Of a DNA stretch of 64,000 nucleotides, positions 37,209-48,522 are shown piece after piece. Under the pieces are notes generated by a model. That model was not told the DNA's origin, made no database searches, and was given only the letters and a program-made list of their open reading frames with translations. Source of the stretch: Poronia punctata (Eukaryota; Ascomycota; Sordariomycetes; Xylariales; Xylariaceae); the NCBI GenBank assembly GCA_022579005.1, contig MU401461.1, positions 186,001 to 250,000 of the forward strand, written 5' to 3'. Position 1 is the stretch's first letter; each line of letters opens with the position of its first letter. The position numbers were made by a program, and so were the translations under genes.

Positions 37209-38279
37209 ATGGCAGATCCAGGTGGTAAATGCTTCTTAACCGATCTTCCTTGCGAATTACTTCTAATGATTTGCTCTCTTCTGCCCGTGCGGTCTGTGGT
37301 CTGTCTCACATTAACCTGCAAGACCGTGTCCTCTATCCTCGGTCACTCATCATGGCGCAGTTCAGATATTCGCGAAAAGTGGTACCCGGAAAGAATTGAG
37401 CTACTGAAAATGCTATGTCGCGACCCCGTGCGCGACGGTGTCTCCCTCGAGTACTGCTATTGGTGCCGGGTCCTTCACCCTTCGGCTCCAAGCCCGCCAG
37501 CCAAATACCGGAAGCCTGGATCGAGACTAAGATGCGGATCCGGCGGCCCACCCATGGACAATCTTCCAAAGTCCGACTCTGGTGACGGATACGTGGTTGT
37601 TTTTGATCATATTCGGCATACCCTGCAAACCGTCCCTGTCGATTCCGACGCGGAGATCAAATACCTTGCTGGCGAGTACCAGGTCAGCTTTCCTCGGCTC
37701 GTCTGGACTGTCTCGACCTCGGCCCGCCGTGTGGATGGCAATCTTATACTCCGACATCGCCACGTCTTTCGAACCTCCCGTTCCGGGTCACGAATAAAGA
37801 CCGATCATCTCATGCGTCTGCCCGTTAGAATATGTCCCCACCAATCGACGAGCACCGAGCGGCTACCTAAAAATGAATACATCAAGACTGCAAGGCGTAA
37901 TGGTCCCCTGTTTTTTTATTCCATTTACGTGGCTCTGCATTCCAAGGAACCGGGACCCATCAAAATGCCAGAAAATACCGGTTTTCGACACCCAACGCGC
38001 GAGGAAAAGCGAATGATGGATCTCGCGAGCTACGGACAATGCGATGATACAATCTTTGACTGTTCGCGCTGTCCTACAAAGTGGAAAGTGGATCATGATG
38101 AGGAAGCAGAGAGGAGCGAGGTGGCGATCACAGTGTGGCACTGTTTCTATGACAATCCACGCACAGCCTTGTCGATCTGGGCGGGGTTTGTGAGGCGCGT
38201 AGATCCCATATGGAGAGATGACATTAACAGTGAGTTCTGGAGCATGACCAGAGGCTTCTCAGACTTTGATATTAGTTAA
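37209..38279 (+). CDS. F-box protein
   Basis: An intronless 356-residue frame. Residues 10-45 (FLTDLPCELLLMICSLLPV, then VVCLTLTCKTV) are a standard F-box, which binds Skp1 in SCF ubiquitin ligases. A Cys pair follows (YCYWC, about 78-82), then a long region without recognised repeats, and a second Cys pair (CSRCP, about 290). This is typical of the large fungal families of F-box proteins with lineage-specific C-termini. Target unknown. The start is the first ATG. Confidence 0.8.
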   Translation: MADPGGKCFLTDLPCELLLMICSLLPVRSVVCLTLTCKTVSSILGHSSWRSSDIREKWYPERIELLKMLCRDPVRDGVSLEYCYWCRVLHPSAPSPPAKYRKPGSRLRCGSGGPPMDNLPKSDSGDGYVVVFDHIRHTLQTVPVDSDAEIKYLAGEYQVSFPRLVWTVSTSARRVDGNLILRHRHVFRTSRSGSRIKTDHLMRLPVRICPHQSTSTERLPKNEYIKTARRNGPLFFYSIYVALHSKEPGPIKMPENTGFRHPTREEKRMMDLASYGQCDDTIFDCSRCPTKWKVDHDEEAERSEVAITVWHCFYDNPRTALSIWAGFVRRVDPIWRDDINSEFWSMTRGFSDFDIS

Positions 38280-38627
38280 TCAGAAGTTAATTACCTTAGC
38301 TCTTATTACCTACACACATAAGGGCTTTAAAGTATTTATTTCAGTACCAACTCAGCTACACATCGTTGTATTATATTGAAGCGACCCACACGAGCCCATT
38401 GTATACCGTAACATTGCAAGTGGACCGTTAGCATGGATAAATGACAAGCCGCTGCTTGACTTGGACATCGACGTTGTCGCCAACCACAAAAGATTCCGAG
38501 TTTGGACTTCCGTGCCCGCTCTTGCAGCATCTATGGCAGAAGGTTGGATACAATAATGACCTGTCGCGAGAAGCTTCCCCATCACCGCACCCACAATCTA
38601 GTGCCTTTACCGAAGTCTAGGTACATC
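38280..38627. other. convergent 3' region
   Basis: About 350 bases between the F-box stop and the SDR stop. It holds the 3' ends of both convergent genes. Nothing else is seen. Confidence 0.5.
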
Positions 38628-39773
38628 TCAGTCCTCCAAGTATGGATTGTTTATGTTTGCAGCGATACTCTCCTTGAGCGAGGTCCATCCATCCCGGCCG
38701 GCCCACTTGCTCAGAAGCGCGAGCGAGTCCGACTGGTCGACAGCCACTTTGAGATGATATGGGTTAGGGTAGTCATCGATGAATTTTTTCTGCGGCCGCA
38801 GTTCGCGCAGGATGGCTAGGAATTCGTTCCAGTGGGCGCTGTGCCCCCAGCTCTGTAGACGTGCGTTCTTCACCTTGGGGTCCAGGATGGCTGCAACGTG
38901 GATCAACGCCACATCTTTCACGTCCGCGTAGAAGGCTATATATAGGACGGTCGAATTAGTCAACGGCTTGGATTAAATAGGTCTCGGCCCAAGTACGATC
39001 ACGGCTTAGGGCAGGGGTGGGGGGTGGGGGGGGTTCTCACTGGATGGCAGGGCGTCCATGACGGTTTTGTTACCCCTAAAAGCATGAACTACCCAGTTGG
39101 CTTGTCCGTCGATGTGTTTCTTATTAAGCGGTTCCCCGGTGAGCCCTGCCGGTGCCACGACGTTGACCGTAAACCGCGGATTCTGCTCCTCAACTTGCTT
39201 CCAGACCTCCTTCTCGGCCGCGACCTTGCTCGCGGGATAGTTGGCCATGGCGTGCGACAGGCCGTACGGCGGCGGTGCCCAGGCGACCTTGAGAACGGCG
39301 TCGTTCCAGGAATGGCGCCCTACGGTGCCATTGTCCGCTTCCTGGCTGAGCGGGCATGCAGCGATGGCGCTGCTAGTAAACACGACTTCCTTGACCGAGT
39401 CCTCTCTCATGGCCGAGTTCATGATGGACTGGACGCCAGCCACCGACGGCGTGATGACGTCGTTCGGGTCTGGGACGATTCGGCTGATGTAGGCGATGTG
39501 TAAGATGGCCGCGACTCCTTTGACGGCGGCATCGTAAGCGCCGTCCGCGCCGAGATCGGGTACCGAAACAAGATCGAGGTAGCCGGTCTCTGCGTACGTT
39601 TTGAAACGGCCTTCAAGAAGCCATGAAGACTGCTCGACGTCTCGGACAGTGCCGCGAACTCGAAAGCCACGACTTAGAAATTCAAAAACGACGTGTGAGG
39701 CAAGGAAGCCATTGGCACCTGTTACAAGCACCCAGGAGCCGCGGTGGATGGTTGTTGTTGGCAAGGAGGACAT
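38628..39773 (-). CDS. extended SDR, dihydroflavonol-4-reductase/ketoreductase-like
   Basis: Exons 39773-39041 and 38935-38628 join in frame across a 105-bp intron and give 346 residues. The NADP-binding loop VTGANGFLASHV is at about 17-28, the active-site TSSA at about 133-136 and YPASK at 179-183 (Tyr179, Lys183). The order and length fit fungal NAD-dependent epimerase/dihydroflavonol-reductase-like proteins such as yeast Gre2-type carbonyl reductases. The substrate cannot be told. It is far from the PKS, so a pathway link is not supported. The intron carries a long C-rich run on the coding strand. Confidence 0.88.
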
Positions 39774-40165
39774 GATGTTGCAAGAAGTTGGGATTATATT
39801 GCTGCTTTAGAGATAGATGTACTGTAAACATAAAAGAGGATGGAGTTTGGTGCGTCCTTGTTCCAACCAAGTATGTCCGCACGAGGGCCTTATATACTGT
39901 GATTTTTCTAGGGTTGTCTACCGCCTAAAGGTTATATGTCCTGTCTGAAGTTGATGGCCCGTAACAATGAGGAATCCTTGCTCTGCATCCAATGTCCTAA
40001 TAAGGAAGTTATAATTCTTGGCGTCCAGGTTATTAATAATGCTCTATTATTAAGAGGGTGATCAAGACAAGACTAAGACTCCATTCGATGTTTTCCTTTC
40101 CTCGGGAGTGGCGGGATGTTGTAATTCTCTGGGGCGGTTCAAGCCTCGCTCACTTGCTTCTAATT
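39774..40165. other. intergenic, SDR upstream region
   Basis: About 390 bases without a gene. It holds the SDR promoter and the 3' flank of the broken regulator. Confidence 0.5.
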
Positions 40166-41069
40166 TCATGCGGTGTCTACCTGGGTATCCGTAAGTTCCA
40201 ACGATATCAGAAATCTATCGTACATCCGCTTTAGTAATCCCGTCAGACCGATCGATTTTGGGCCACCGCTAAACTGGATCATAGCCAAGACGCCTTGCAG
40301 ATGTTTCCGAGCGATACCGTATTCACCAGACACTACCTGAAAACCATCTTGTCAGTTGCTTGTTTTCCTGGAGCATACGAGACATTTACACACTACACCC
40401 AGCCTCCAGGGGTTTCTCACTTCATCTATAGCAAGGGCTAGTGCCTTGGCAACAGTGGTGGTTTTGATCGGATGTGACATGCTGCTAAGCTCCTCGCGCA
40501 GTGTGCGAAGGCATGTCCGCTTATACTGTAGGACCATGCAAGTAAAGACCGGGTCGTCTGGCCTCTGGAGAAGGATGTAACGACAGGTACTGAGGAGGAC
40601 ACCAGCTGCCATGAGAGCATAGTCGGTAATGGCGAGGCCGACCCATTCCCGAAGCATCTGTGCCTTGTGGTCTCCTGGCTGGTTAAACAAACCGCAATGA
40701 CCAATAGAAGACGGCAAAACAACCTGGATATCTATGGTCGAGTTAGGAACAAAGGCATCAAGATGGCCAAGCCTGGGGCGTTATAAATAACGTACAGTGG
40801 TCAAGTAGGAAGTATTCCTCAGATAAAAGTGGCCTTGGCAGGGATGAGAAAGGGTCCTTGGAATTCGCGAGTACCTGGGGAGGGGGCCACAAAAGAATGG
40901 GGCCATATATTCTCATGATCTGCTTCGCATTCTGAAATCTCTCCGTCTGCAAGTGCCGTTTCCTGGCATGGACTTGACGCATAACATGCGAATGGGTTGA
41001 TTTGCGAGATCCTGCAGGGCTTGGTTTGATTGGATTAGACACGTTGACGAATTGGAATTGGCCGGCCAT
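40166..41069 (-). pseudogene. fungal transcription-factor-like protein without zinc cluster, broken
   Basis: The ATG at 41069 opens MAGQFQFVNV followed by a basic stretch (RKSTHSHVMRQVHARKRH), a start common to fungal regulator-like proteins that lack a Zn2Cys6 cluster. The reading breaks near LDH (about 40795): downstream homology (RLGHLDAFVPNS, then ITDYALMAAGVLLSTCRY) continues in another frame after an in-frame TAA. A normal intron near 40430-40330 joins ALAIDE to VSGEYGIARKHLQGVLAMIQ. The frame ends early at TGA 40168. The helical part resembles the fungal-specific transcription-factor domain. One indel plus a stop make it a probable pseudogene. Confidence 0.6.
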
Positions 41070-41283
41070 GGTCGAAGGCTGAACACTGAAACCGCAATAA
41101 TTATCTGCCCACAAGGAATGAAGTTCAACTGTTAAAGGCTGTGATGAGTGTCGGTGCAAGGAGACGCCAAGGCTGGCTTAAGAAGTGAGGTCTGAATTAG
41201 ATTTGTCAGACGTCGTGGTTGCTAAGACGCCAAGTTTTATATTGTCCCGATTAGGACGCTTAATAAGGGTGCACCCTTTTTGA

Positions 41284-41905
41284 CTAGGTATAACCACTCG
41301 GTTTGGTAATTCGATTGTAGATCTCCACTGCGCGACCTAGTGATTCGTACAGTGTAAGACCTGGCATCATGAGATGTTCACGTAACATGATGCGTTTGAT
41401 CTCGCCATTGGCCTTCTCGATCTTGCCATTGCCGCGAGGTCTGTTCGGTGTGATCGGGACCATCCTGGCGCCTCTGGCCTTGTGCCAGGCAATGGCGTCC
41501 TTACTTGCGAAGGTACCGCCATTATCACAGATGTACTCGCGAGGAGTGCCAAATGTGTGCTCCAGGTTGATGATCATGGGTTTTGTATCCTCAAAACCTT
41601 TGCTAGGCACTGCGCTAGCAACAACGAAACCCGTTGCGTATTCAACAGCAATAAGTAGTTGGACCTTGCCAATTGATGTGTGATCGATACCCCATCGAGT
41701 AAGTGGTGGCGGAGGTCGAAATTGGGTTCAAATCAGGCAGTGTTCCAGGAGGTGGCTTCATCAACTGACAACTACTGCATTCTGCAACAACTTGTTCAAC
41801 GAAAAGGGTGACTTCAGGGTGCCAGATTTCCTTGCAAATCTCTCACAATAGGGTGCTAACTGTAGCATGACCTAGATCGAGATGCTTGTTTTTGCATACA
41901 AATGT
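41284..41905 (-). mobile_element. retrotransposon integrase fragment
   Basis: Translated pieces follow integrase order: a zinc-finger-like HLDLGH with CSSC, WGIDHTSIGK with the first catalytic Asp, YICDNGGTF with the second Asp, and PRGNGKIEKANGEIKR with the catalytic Glu. At least one stop and a frame change separate them. Without LTRs or reverse transcriptase nearby, this is a scrap of a Gypsy-like element. It is not RIP-mutated to the degree of the 14-22 kb element. Confidence 0.75.
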
Positions 41906-42289
41906 TGAAGACTTGGTATGGAAGCCTCTAGTATTGGACGTTTAGGTATCCGAAAACGAAAGCCCCCATACCTGACCACCTGCGACCCCCATATCAACCC
42001 GTTTCTCACGCCCTGTGGGAATGGAGCTAGTCTAGATCATCGAATTTCATCGCTGATGCAGCCATCTCATTATGTTATGGTGAGTTAATAAAAGGTTGTG
42101 TTTATATAGCACAATGAAATCTCAGCGCTACCAGTATTTCTACATAAATCTTTTAGAGCGGATGAAATTAGGTAGTCCGGCAACAGTTTATCAACTTTTG
42201 AGAGAAGTACCTAGGTCTGGCGCTGCGCCTGGCGCCAAAACGACGTAAAACGGTTTAGAGACCTGCGCAGTATAGCCCAGTGTTGGGGG

Positions 42290-42390
42290 TTGATAGGTGT
42301 ATTGTGGTATGTTAAGGTGTTGGAGGGATACAGTGCTCCAACTGTAAAGGACCCTCTATTATAGCCAGATCCGTACCTTCCCCTACACCA
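42290..42390 (+). repeat. dispersed repeat, copy 2
   Basis: Partner of 30540-30662, same orientation. Shared end is atccgtaccttccc. Confidence 0.45.
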
Positions 42391-42584
42391 GGCGTGCCAG
42401 GTTTGCAGTACACAGTGCACAGTGCGGAGCGTACGGTCGCAGACCCTAACCCATATACAGTAATAAGCCAGAATATGCCAGAATACCTACCAAGCCAATC
42501 TAAAATTTGGTATCCTATACCCTTTTGGGAACATGGCTGCCTTAGTGGCTTATTATTGGGGTGTATGTGACATTAAACAGGGCT

Positions 42585-42712
42585 TTCATTAGGCTCCTCA
42601 TCGGGCTCCTCGTCAGGCTCTCTCTCAGGCTTCTTGAACAGGGCCTTCATGAGGCTCATTAATAGGCTCCTTATCAGGCTTCTCGACGGCATCGTCAACA
42701 GGGCCTTCAGTT
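42585..42712. repeat. imperfect tandem repeat built on AGGCTCCT/GGGCTCC units
   Basis: Units of roughly 15 bases such as aggctcctcatcggg, and two larger copies containing aacagggccttca. On the minus strand it would read as EPDEEP-type and EGPV-type peptide repeats, so it may be the tail of a lost gene. Confidence 0.45.
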
Positions 42713-42852
42713 GTCCTCTTCAAAATATAAGGATGACGAAGGAAGGCACGGGGTTTCCTTGTTTGAGCGGAAGCTTTACTTGGCCATAATTCCCAAAAGC
42801 TTCAGTTTGGCAACCCATAATGTGATCGGATTAAGAACACACGTGGAACGAT

Positions 42853-45050
42853 ATGGACGGCAGGATAAATCACGACCGCAGCGAGCAGACGCAGAAGCGT
42901 GACTTCTGCGGCAGCCTGTACGATCAGCAATATCTTGCTGACTCCCAAAGTTTACCAGACATTTCGGCCCACAAAAGGAGACGTATTCGGGAAGCTTATG
43001 CGGTGGGACAGATACCAGCCAAGCTGGCCACCGACGAGGGTCTCTGTAGCGATTGCACCAAGCTGGATTTCCAAGGCCTTATCCAGAAAGCGATCGAGTT
43101 GGGCGAAAGAGGTCCCCTGGCAGAAAGGCCCGATGAGCGTCAGGATATCCTCGTTGCTGACGTTGGCCATCGGTATCGAAAGCGGCAAGAAACGGGCTGC
43201 ACCTTGTGTCAGATGCTCGCCGCCTCTCGTCTAAACACGGACCAGAACAGAAACCAGGGAAGAACGACTACGCAGCCGATAATGGTGACGAGATCCGCGC
43301 GACATTATTCTTGCATCGATTCCACTTGGGTAGCTTTTCGAAAATTCGAAAAGAAAGTAAAGCTCTTTGCTTAATAGTGGTGCCACGAAGCTTCTCCCGG
43401 AACTATGTGTATGATGAAAGTCCTAACTCAATCCAGCAACTTGTTAGAAGCAAAGGGTGCGCAGTCATTTTACAAGATGAGGACCGTCCGTCCATGTTTG
43501 TCCCGCAAGTGGTTCCTCCACTCTTCGACGCCAGGACGGTGACATCCTGGCTGCACTACTGCAGAAGACACCATAAGTTGCTGTGTGGTCTTGGATCTGT
43601 CCCTATCAGCGGCTTTCAGGTCATTGACTGTGAAAATCTATCTGTGGAGGAAGGCAAGCCAGGCACACCGTATGTGGCGCTAAGCTATGTCTGGGGAGAA
43701 ACCCCGTTCGGAACGCCTCGCCACCTTGATGGGAGAAGACTACTTCCTACACAGTTATCTCAAGTCATCTTGGATTCTATCGATGTCACCAGGACTCTCG
43801 GATATCGATATCTGTGGATTGATAAATTCTGCATTGACCAGGACAATCCGAGCGCGAAGCACCATCAAATCCAAAACATGGACGCTGTCTATCAGAATGC
43901 TGAACTCACTCTCATCGCTGCCGCCGGTCGAGACGAAACCTACGGCCTACCAGGAGTTGGCACGAAGCCGCGTTCCCGCCAGCCAGTTCTCAGAAAGCAC
44001 GGTGTAACTGTAATCTGGTCCATGAGAGATCCTCACCAATCAATCAACTCCTCTCATTGGTCCACTCGGGGCTGGACATTCCAAGAAGCAATTCTGAGCC
44101 CCCGCCGCCTCGTCTTCACTGATGAGCAGGTATATTTCGAGTGCCGTACCATGAACTGCTTTGAGAGCCTTTATAGTCCGCTTGATAGGCTGCATATCAA
44201 GAGGAAATCCAAAACATATGAGGACTTACGAGGCGGGGTCTTTAGCGGAAATCGGGGATATCGGTTCGGCAAGCCTGAAACCTTTAGCCAGTACCTTTGG
44301 AACGTTGAGGAGTACTCTTCCAGGACATTACGCTACGACGAGGATGCCTTGAGGGCTTTTCAAGGAATTATCCGACGGTTTTCGAGACAGGCTCGCCCAT
44401 TGGGCAACGTTTGGGGGCTTGCTTATGCGCACAACTCTGACCTTGGTCTTTCTTATTTCGTCTATTCGCTCACGTGGAGTCACGAGACGCGCAGCATAAG
44501 ATCCCGGCGTCGGAATGATTTTCCCTCGTGGACGTGGGTTGGCTGGGAAGGCCGAGCCCAGTATAAACCCGTTAGCAGAGAGAAGTTGAGATTCGATAAC
44601 CGCGTGAAGTCTCTTAGTTTCGAGAACTCGGCTGGTGATGTTGTAGAGTTTAAGGATCTTACCACCTCTTACCAGGAAAACTGCACATACCCAATTATAC
44701 ACATCACAGCGCCAGTGGTGCCAGCAAGACTAATATCCTATCACCCTGACCCCAACCATCGGAAGTGGCCCTGGATTATAGGGAAAAGGCAGAGAGCGGA
44801 ATTGTCGTTGTCGTCCCACGATGTTAAATCTGATGTTCAACTGGCTGAAAATCTGCAAGACATTTCCAGATGGCGATGTGTCTACCTCGGTGGTTTGCCT
44901 CAAACAGGGTTCATCGTTGTTTTGAAGTTAGACTCCGGAGCTGACATATTTGTCCGGGCTGGTATGTTTATAATAGCAGGCTTTGATATGGCAATTGTCA
45001 AGGATATTGATATTGATAACCTAGGTTTAACAATAACCAAGATTAAATAG
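42853..45050 (+). CDS. HET-domain protein, probable frameshift near 43.25 kb
   Basis: The HET domain is complete in the main frame (43206-45050): YVALSYVWGE, LGYRYLWIDKFCIDQD, NMDAVYQNAELTLIAAAG and WSTRGWTFQEAILSPRRLVF. HET domains drive fungal nonself-recognition cell death (heterokaryon incompatibility). The usual N-terminal Cys pairs (LCSDC and CTLC) lie in a different frame that starts at ATG 42853 and stops at 43374. Homology passes from one frame to the other between about 43230 and 43290 with no usable splice sites, so a one-base indel is likely, either an inactivating mutation or an assembly error. The C-terminal part (residues about 400-614 of the main frame) is variable and unrecognised. 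Confidence 0.8.
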
Positions 45051-46307
45051 GTAGTTTAAATTTTATTGCTTTAAAACTTTACTGCTAAAAGAAAACTTTT
45101 AAATATTAAAAAACAATTTAGTTTTCTAAAACTAATGCTTAGAAATAGAGCCCATCTACGATTTACACAACCAACTGGCTTCCTCTGAGGGCAGGCACTG
45201 ACTTCCCCCTATTCACGAAATAATTACAAGTACACAACGTCAGGCCCCCTTCAAGGCCTCGTCCAACATGCTCGTGTCGATGAGCGCGCCCCTGGCCAGT
45301 GTTTACGACGAAGCTGAGTGGGACTCCAACGTACTCTGGTCCTATATTGGACAGTACTACAACGCGACGATGTATAGCGATGGAATAATACCACGTCAAC
45401 ACCTAGACCGTATGGTTCACCAATTTCTCACAGACAGAGAGTGTTGGGCTGGGCGCCTCGGTGCCGATATTGATGCCGGTATTGAGGTTGCCATTTGTCT
45501 TTCTCGCGCTTGCCGTTGGTAAACTGTATGTATGCAAACGTATCGAGTCGCTCGGGTAGGCCGGGCCAGGATACACGGACACAGGTCCATGGCTTCACGT
45601 TCTTCAAACTAGGCGAGAACATATTCAACAAATGCTCTCCTGTTCATGGCATCGAAAGTGCGCGTGCCAATGCCTTACTAGGTCTCTATCTTTACCAAAT
45701 TGGTCATTTTCCGGCTGGTTTAAAATACTTAGGCGCAGCTTCCCGGGTTGCTCGCGCTTTCTTTCGTTCGTAAGTCATCACTGTTCACTATTATTTATTG
45801 CCTTGATTATAGGACTTACCTTTTTGTACTGAGTTCCTAATATTGCATCCTTATATCCATACTATAATCCGGTTTATGTGATATAGCAATTGCTTATGTA
45901 CATAGCCAATATTGCTGCTTCTGACTCTCTCCAACCTGAACTGTCTTGGCTTTATTCACCATACCTTACCACATGCTTCTTGATATAGGTAACACATGAG
46001 ACGGCTTCAGAATGCACACTTGTACTTACATAATGTCAAATCGCATCTAAGTCTAGTAAAGATAAACCAGGGCCGCGGCTATTGAAGATCTTGCAGATTA
46101 GATCTACTTGCATCATGACTACGTCATACATTCAGGCTGTGTTCGAGTAGGTACATACAAAACAGCAGAATGTGCTCATCAACAAACAATATCTATAATC
46201 TCTAAACAGCATTAGCAACCATTAAAGTTAGAATACCTAAGTAGGTATCGGTAGACGCGTTTAGAAATTCATAATCAATGAAATAAAACACACTAATTCT
46301 TAAGAAA
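45051..46307. other. intergenic with regulator remnant
   Basis: A/T-rich after the HET stop, then the weak transcription-factor fragment listed separately, then about 500 bases with nothing recognisable. Confidence 0.45.
45495..45773 (+). pseudogene. possible fungal_trans domain fragment
   Basis: One stretch, ESARANALLGLYLYQIGHFPAG followed by LKYLGAASRVARAFF (read in two pieces), resembles the helical core of the fungal-specific transcription factor domain. Sequence from 45268 in another frame may belong to it. No DNA-binding domain and no complete gene. Recognition rests on this one segment. Confidence 0.35.
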
Positions 46308-46770
46308 ATGTCCTCTCTATCCCTATTCCATCGCGCATCTCGCGCAACGGCATCAACCCTCCCTCGCATGTCTATCGGTAAGACAGACTCACAAAACAAC
46401 AACACAACAGAACTCACCTAACACATGACCAACAGCAAGCCGAACATACGCCTCCAAAAAGAACATCGACCCATCCCACGGCCAAGCATCACCAGGGACA
46501 TCATCAAACGTCGGCAACCCGGGAAGCGCATCAGCCGACGAACAGGGCGTTAAGAAGGCGCGCGGGGTGGGCTCCTCGGCATCCCCGGATACTGCTAGTG
46601 TACAGAACCCCGTGAGTAATCCTAAGGGGGCGAAAGTTGGTCAACAGACCGAGGACACGAGCACGCAGGAGGCTTTCAAGCAGGATCCGAAGAAGTCGCC
46701 TCAGCAGAAGAGGGAGAAGGTGGAGGAGCAGGGGAAGAAACCTTTGGATGCTGCGGATAAGTACGAGTGA
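46308..46770 (+). CDS. small basic protein with mitochondrial-type presequence
   Basis: Exons 46308-46377 and 46436-46770 join in frame across a 58-bp intron and give 134 residues. The first 23 residues (MSSLSLFHRASRATASTLPR...) have Arg, Ser and hydrophobic residues and no acids, as in mitochondrial import signals. The rest is low in hydrophobics and rich in Gly, Ser, Lys, Glu and Gln, ending in EKVEEQGKKPLDAADKYE, and is probably disordered. I know no function. The intron and start follow from consistent frame and splice signals. Confidence 0.7.
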
Positions 46771-46823
46771 GAGGAAAGGGGGAGTGGAAAAGCCAAAAAG
46801 TTTCAAAGAAAGAATAAAAAGAT

Positions 46824-46896
46824 GATTTCGCCCGGACTTGAACCGGAGACCTTCAGTGTGTTAGACTGACGTGATAACCAACTACACCACGAAACC
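46824..46896 (-). tRNA. tRNA-Val (anticodon AAC)
   Basis: The reverse strand folds as a 73-nt cloverleaf without intron. The acceptor stem is GGTTTCG with CGAAATC, the anticodon stem is TCAGT/ACTGA with loop CTAACAC, and the T arm is TCCGG-TTCAAGT-CCGGG. Anticodon AAC reads Val codons GTT and GTC. Confidence 0.95.
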
Positions 46897-46992
46897 AAGA
46901 GGAGATAAACCAAGCTAACTTGGCAATCGAGCTGGTTGATTGAACGAGAGATTCAAAATTGGTTACATATGCCAGCTCTATGACTTTCCGTA

Positions 46993-48522
46993 TCAAGCCT
47001 CTTGAGGTTCACTCCAGATCTCAATATCCGCAACATCAAAGTCAACCGCCCACTCCTCTCGCCATGCCGTAGGCGCGTACGACTCTTTTGTGTCTGCTTC
47101 CCCATGCCTTACCGTAGCCCGACGCAGCCCGTTCTCAAGCGCGAGTACTACGCCCCCTCCCTGCCCAAAGGTGACAGTTCCCAATCCCGTCGCTTCGACG
47201 AGACTCCAACCGGGCCTACCTACTACCCCTTTGAAGACGTTGTGGATCGGTTGTAGTTGGAATAAGACGCACCGCTCTTGTCCCGCATTGTTCGGATTGG
47301 CTTCTACTTCTGTTTGAATGCTTGTCCTGTCTGACCCGGGCTTGGGACTGAACAGGCCAAAGGTACACGTCTGGCCTGATTCCAACTTTCCCGAGACCAC
47401 TAGTATAGCCTCATCCGGGACATCTTGTAAGGCGTTCATCAAAGAGGCAGGTGTAGGACGGTCGGTGCTGAAATGGCGGATGCGATCAAGACAGCCGAAG
47501 TAGACTGAGTGAGACAGAAAAGTGTTAAGTTGGCTCTGCATGGGGCGGGTTAGGACCACCTCTTTCCCCTTTTCCTTTTCTCTTTGTAAAAAGTGAGAGA
47601 CTTCGGATGCCTCAAGTACATCGATGGTACTACTCTTGTCGAGGAATGTGGTGGAGAGAAGGCGGTAATAGGGCGAAAATAGATATGGTGCATGGTCGCG
47701 TAGTCCGTGTTCGAACATGGGCCATGTTATCATATCTCGCCCTTGGCTAAAGCAGGCGCTTAACGCCTTTGTCGCGCTGATGAAGTCTTCTGACGACTCG
47801 TCTGGTGGCGGCGTGAACTGCATTGCTAGTAAGAACTTGGTAAGAGTCTCGAACCGCTCTGTTGGGATAGCGAGTGATGCGATATCGACATCATTCTCGG
47901 CGGCATATATGCGCTTCGCTACGGGCCGCAGAGTTTCCCGGTGAACGGGTGAATGGCCGGGATGTTTGATTTCTTGTGTGGAGTACAGCACGTCTAATAA
48001 GTCGTCGTACATATTCTCATCATCAACGAAATCATTGCCGTGTTCTATCGTGGCAAGGCTTTGAAAGATCAGTCTGTGGTGATCTGTCTCATTTCGACAG
48101 CAGGCTTCGGGTCCTTCCTCGATGAAAGACTTGGCTCTATCCGGGAGAGCCCAGACGAGTGCACGTACGAGTCCATTACTAGATAGAGACATGGTCCTGC
48201 TTCTTCTCCTGCTTGGGAAAGGAAGGGTGCTCAGACATGTTAAGCTGTCATAGATGATCCCGAGTGCCTGTTGATCAGCAGAGCGGGGAAGTGGTACTTT
48301 TGTTTGCACCAGGTTAATAAAGGCGGGCTCTGTTAATAAGGAGGCATCATCGTCATGAGCATCCAGGTTTTTGTAAATGCCGTCGAGCACTGGCTTCTCG
48401 TCGTCGCGGATGGCATAGCTGTTTTTGATTGTGTCGTCTAAACGAGCCATGATGCGGTCTTTTGTCAGTGCACCTTGTTCGGCCCAGGCCGCAATCTTGG
48501 ATAGGGCCCAGTCGTCTCCCAT
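46993..48522 (-). CDS. TLDc-domain protein
   Basis: An intronless 509-residue frame starting at ATG 48522. The frame is open further upstream, but without ATG. The N-terminal two thirds are helical and look EF-hand-like (SKIAAWAEQGALTKDRIMARL). The C-terminal third is a TLDc domain: LSHSVYFGCLDRIRHFST, ILVVSGKLESGQTCTFGLFSP, a GTVTFGQGGGVVLALENGL core and a closing FDVADIEIWS. TLDc proteins act in oxidative-stress tolerance and V-ATPase regulation (Oxr1 and Rtc5 in yeast). Which of these applies cannot be told. Confidence 0.82.
   Translation of the reverse strand: MGDDWALSKIAAWAEQGALTKDRIMARLDDTIKNSYAIRDDEKPVLDGIYKNLDAHDDDASLLTEPAFINLVQTKVPLPRSADQQALGIIYDSLTCLSTLPFPSRRRSRTMSLSSNGLVRALVWALPDRAKSFIEEGPEACCRNETDHHRLIFQSLATIEHGNDFVDDENMYDDLLDVLYSTQEIKHPGHSPVHRETLRPVAKRIYAAENDVDIASLAIPTERFETLTKFLLAMQFTPPPDESSEDFISATKALSACFSQGRDMITWPMFEHGLRDHAPYLFSPYYRLLSTTFLDKSSTIDVLEASEVSHFLQREKEKGKEVVLTRPMQSQLNTFLSHSVYFGCLDRIRHFSTDRPTPASLMNALQDVPDEAILVVSGKLESGQTCTFGLFSPKPGSDRTSIQTEVEANPNNAGQERCVLFQLQPIHNVFKGVVGRPGWSLVEATGLGTVTFGQGGGVVLALENGLRRATVRHGEADTKESYAPTAWREEWAVDFDVADIEIWSEPQEA

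Larger units (their letters stand above)
41906..42852. other. intergenic, repeats
   Basis: Contains the second copy of the 30.54-kb repeat and the imperfect tandem repeat at 42585-42712. No supported gene. Confidence 0.45.
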
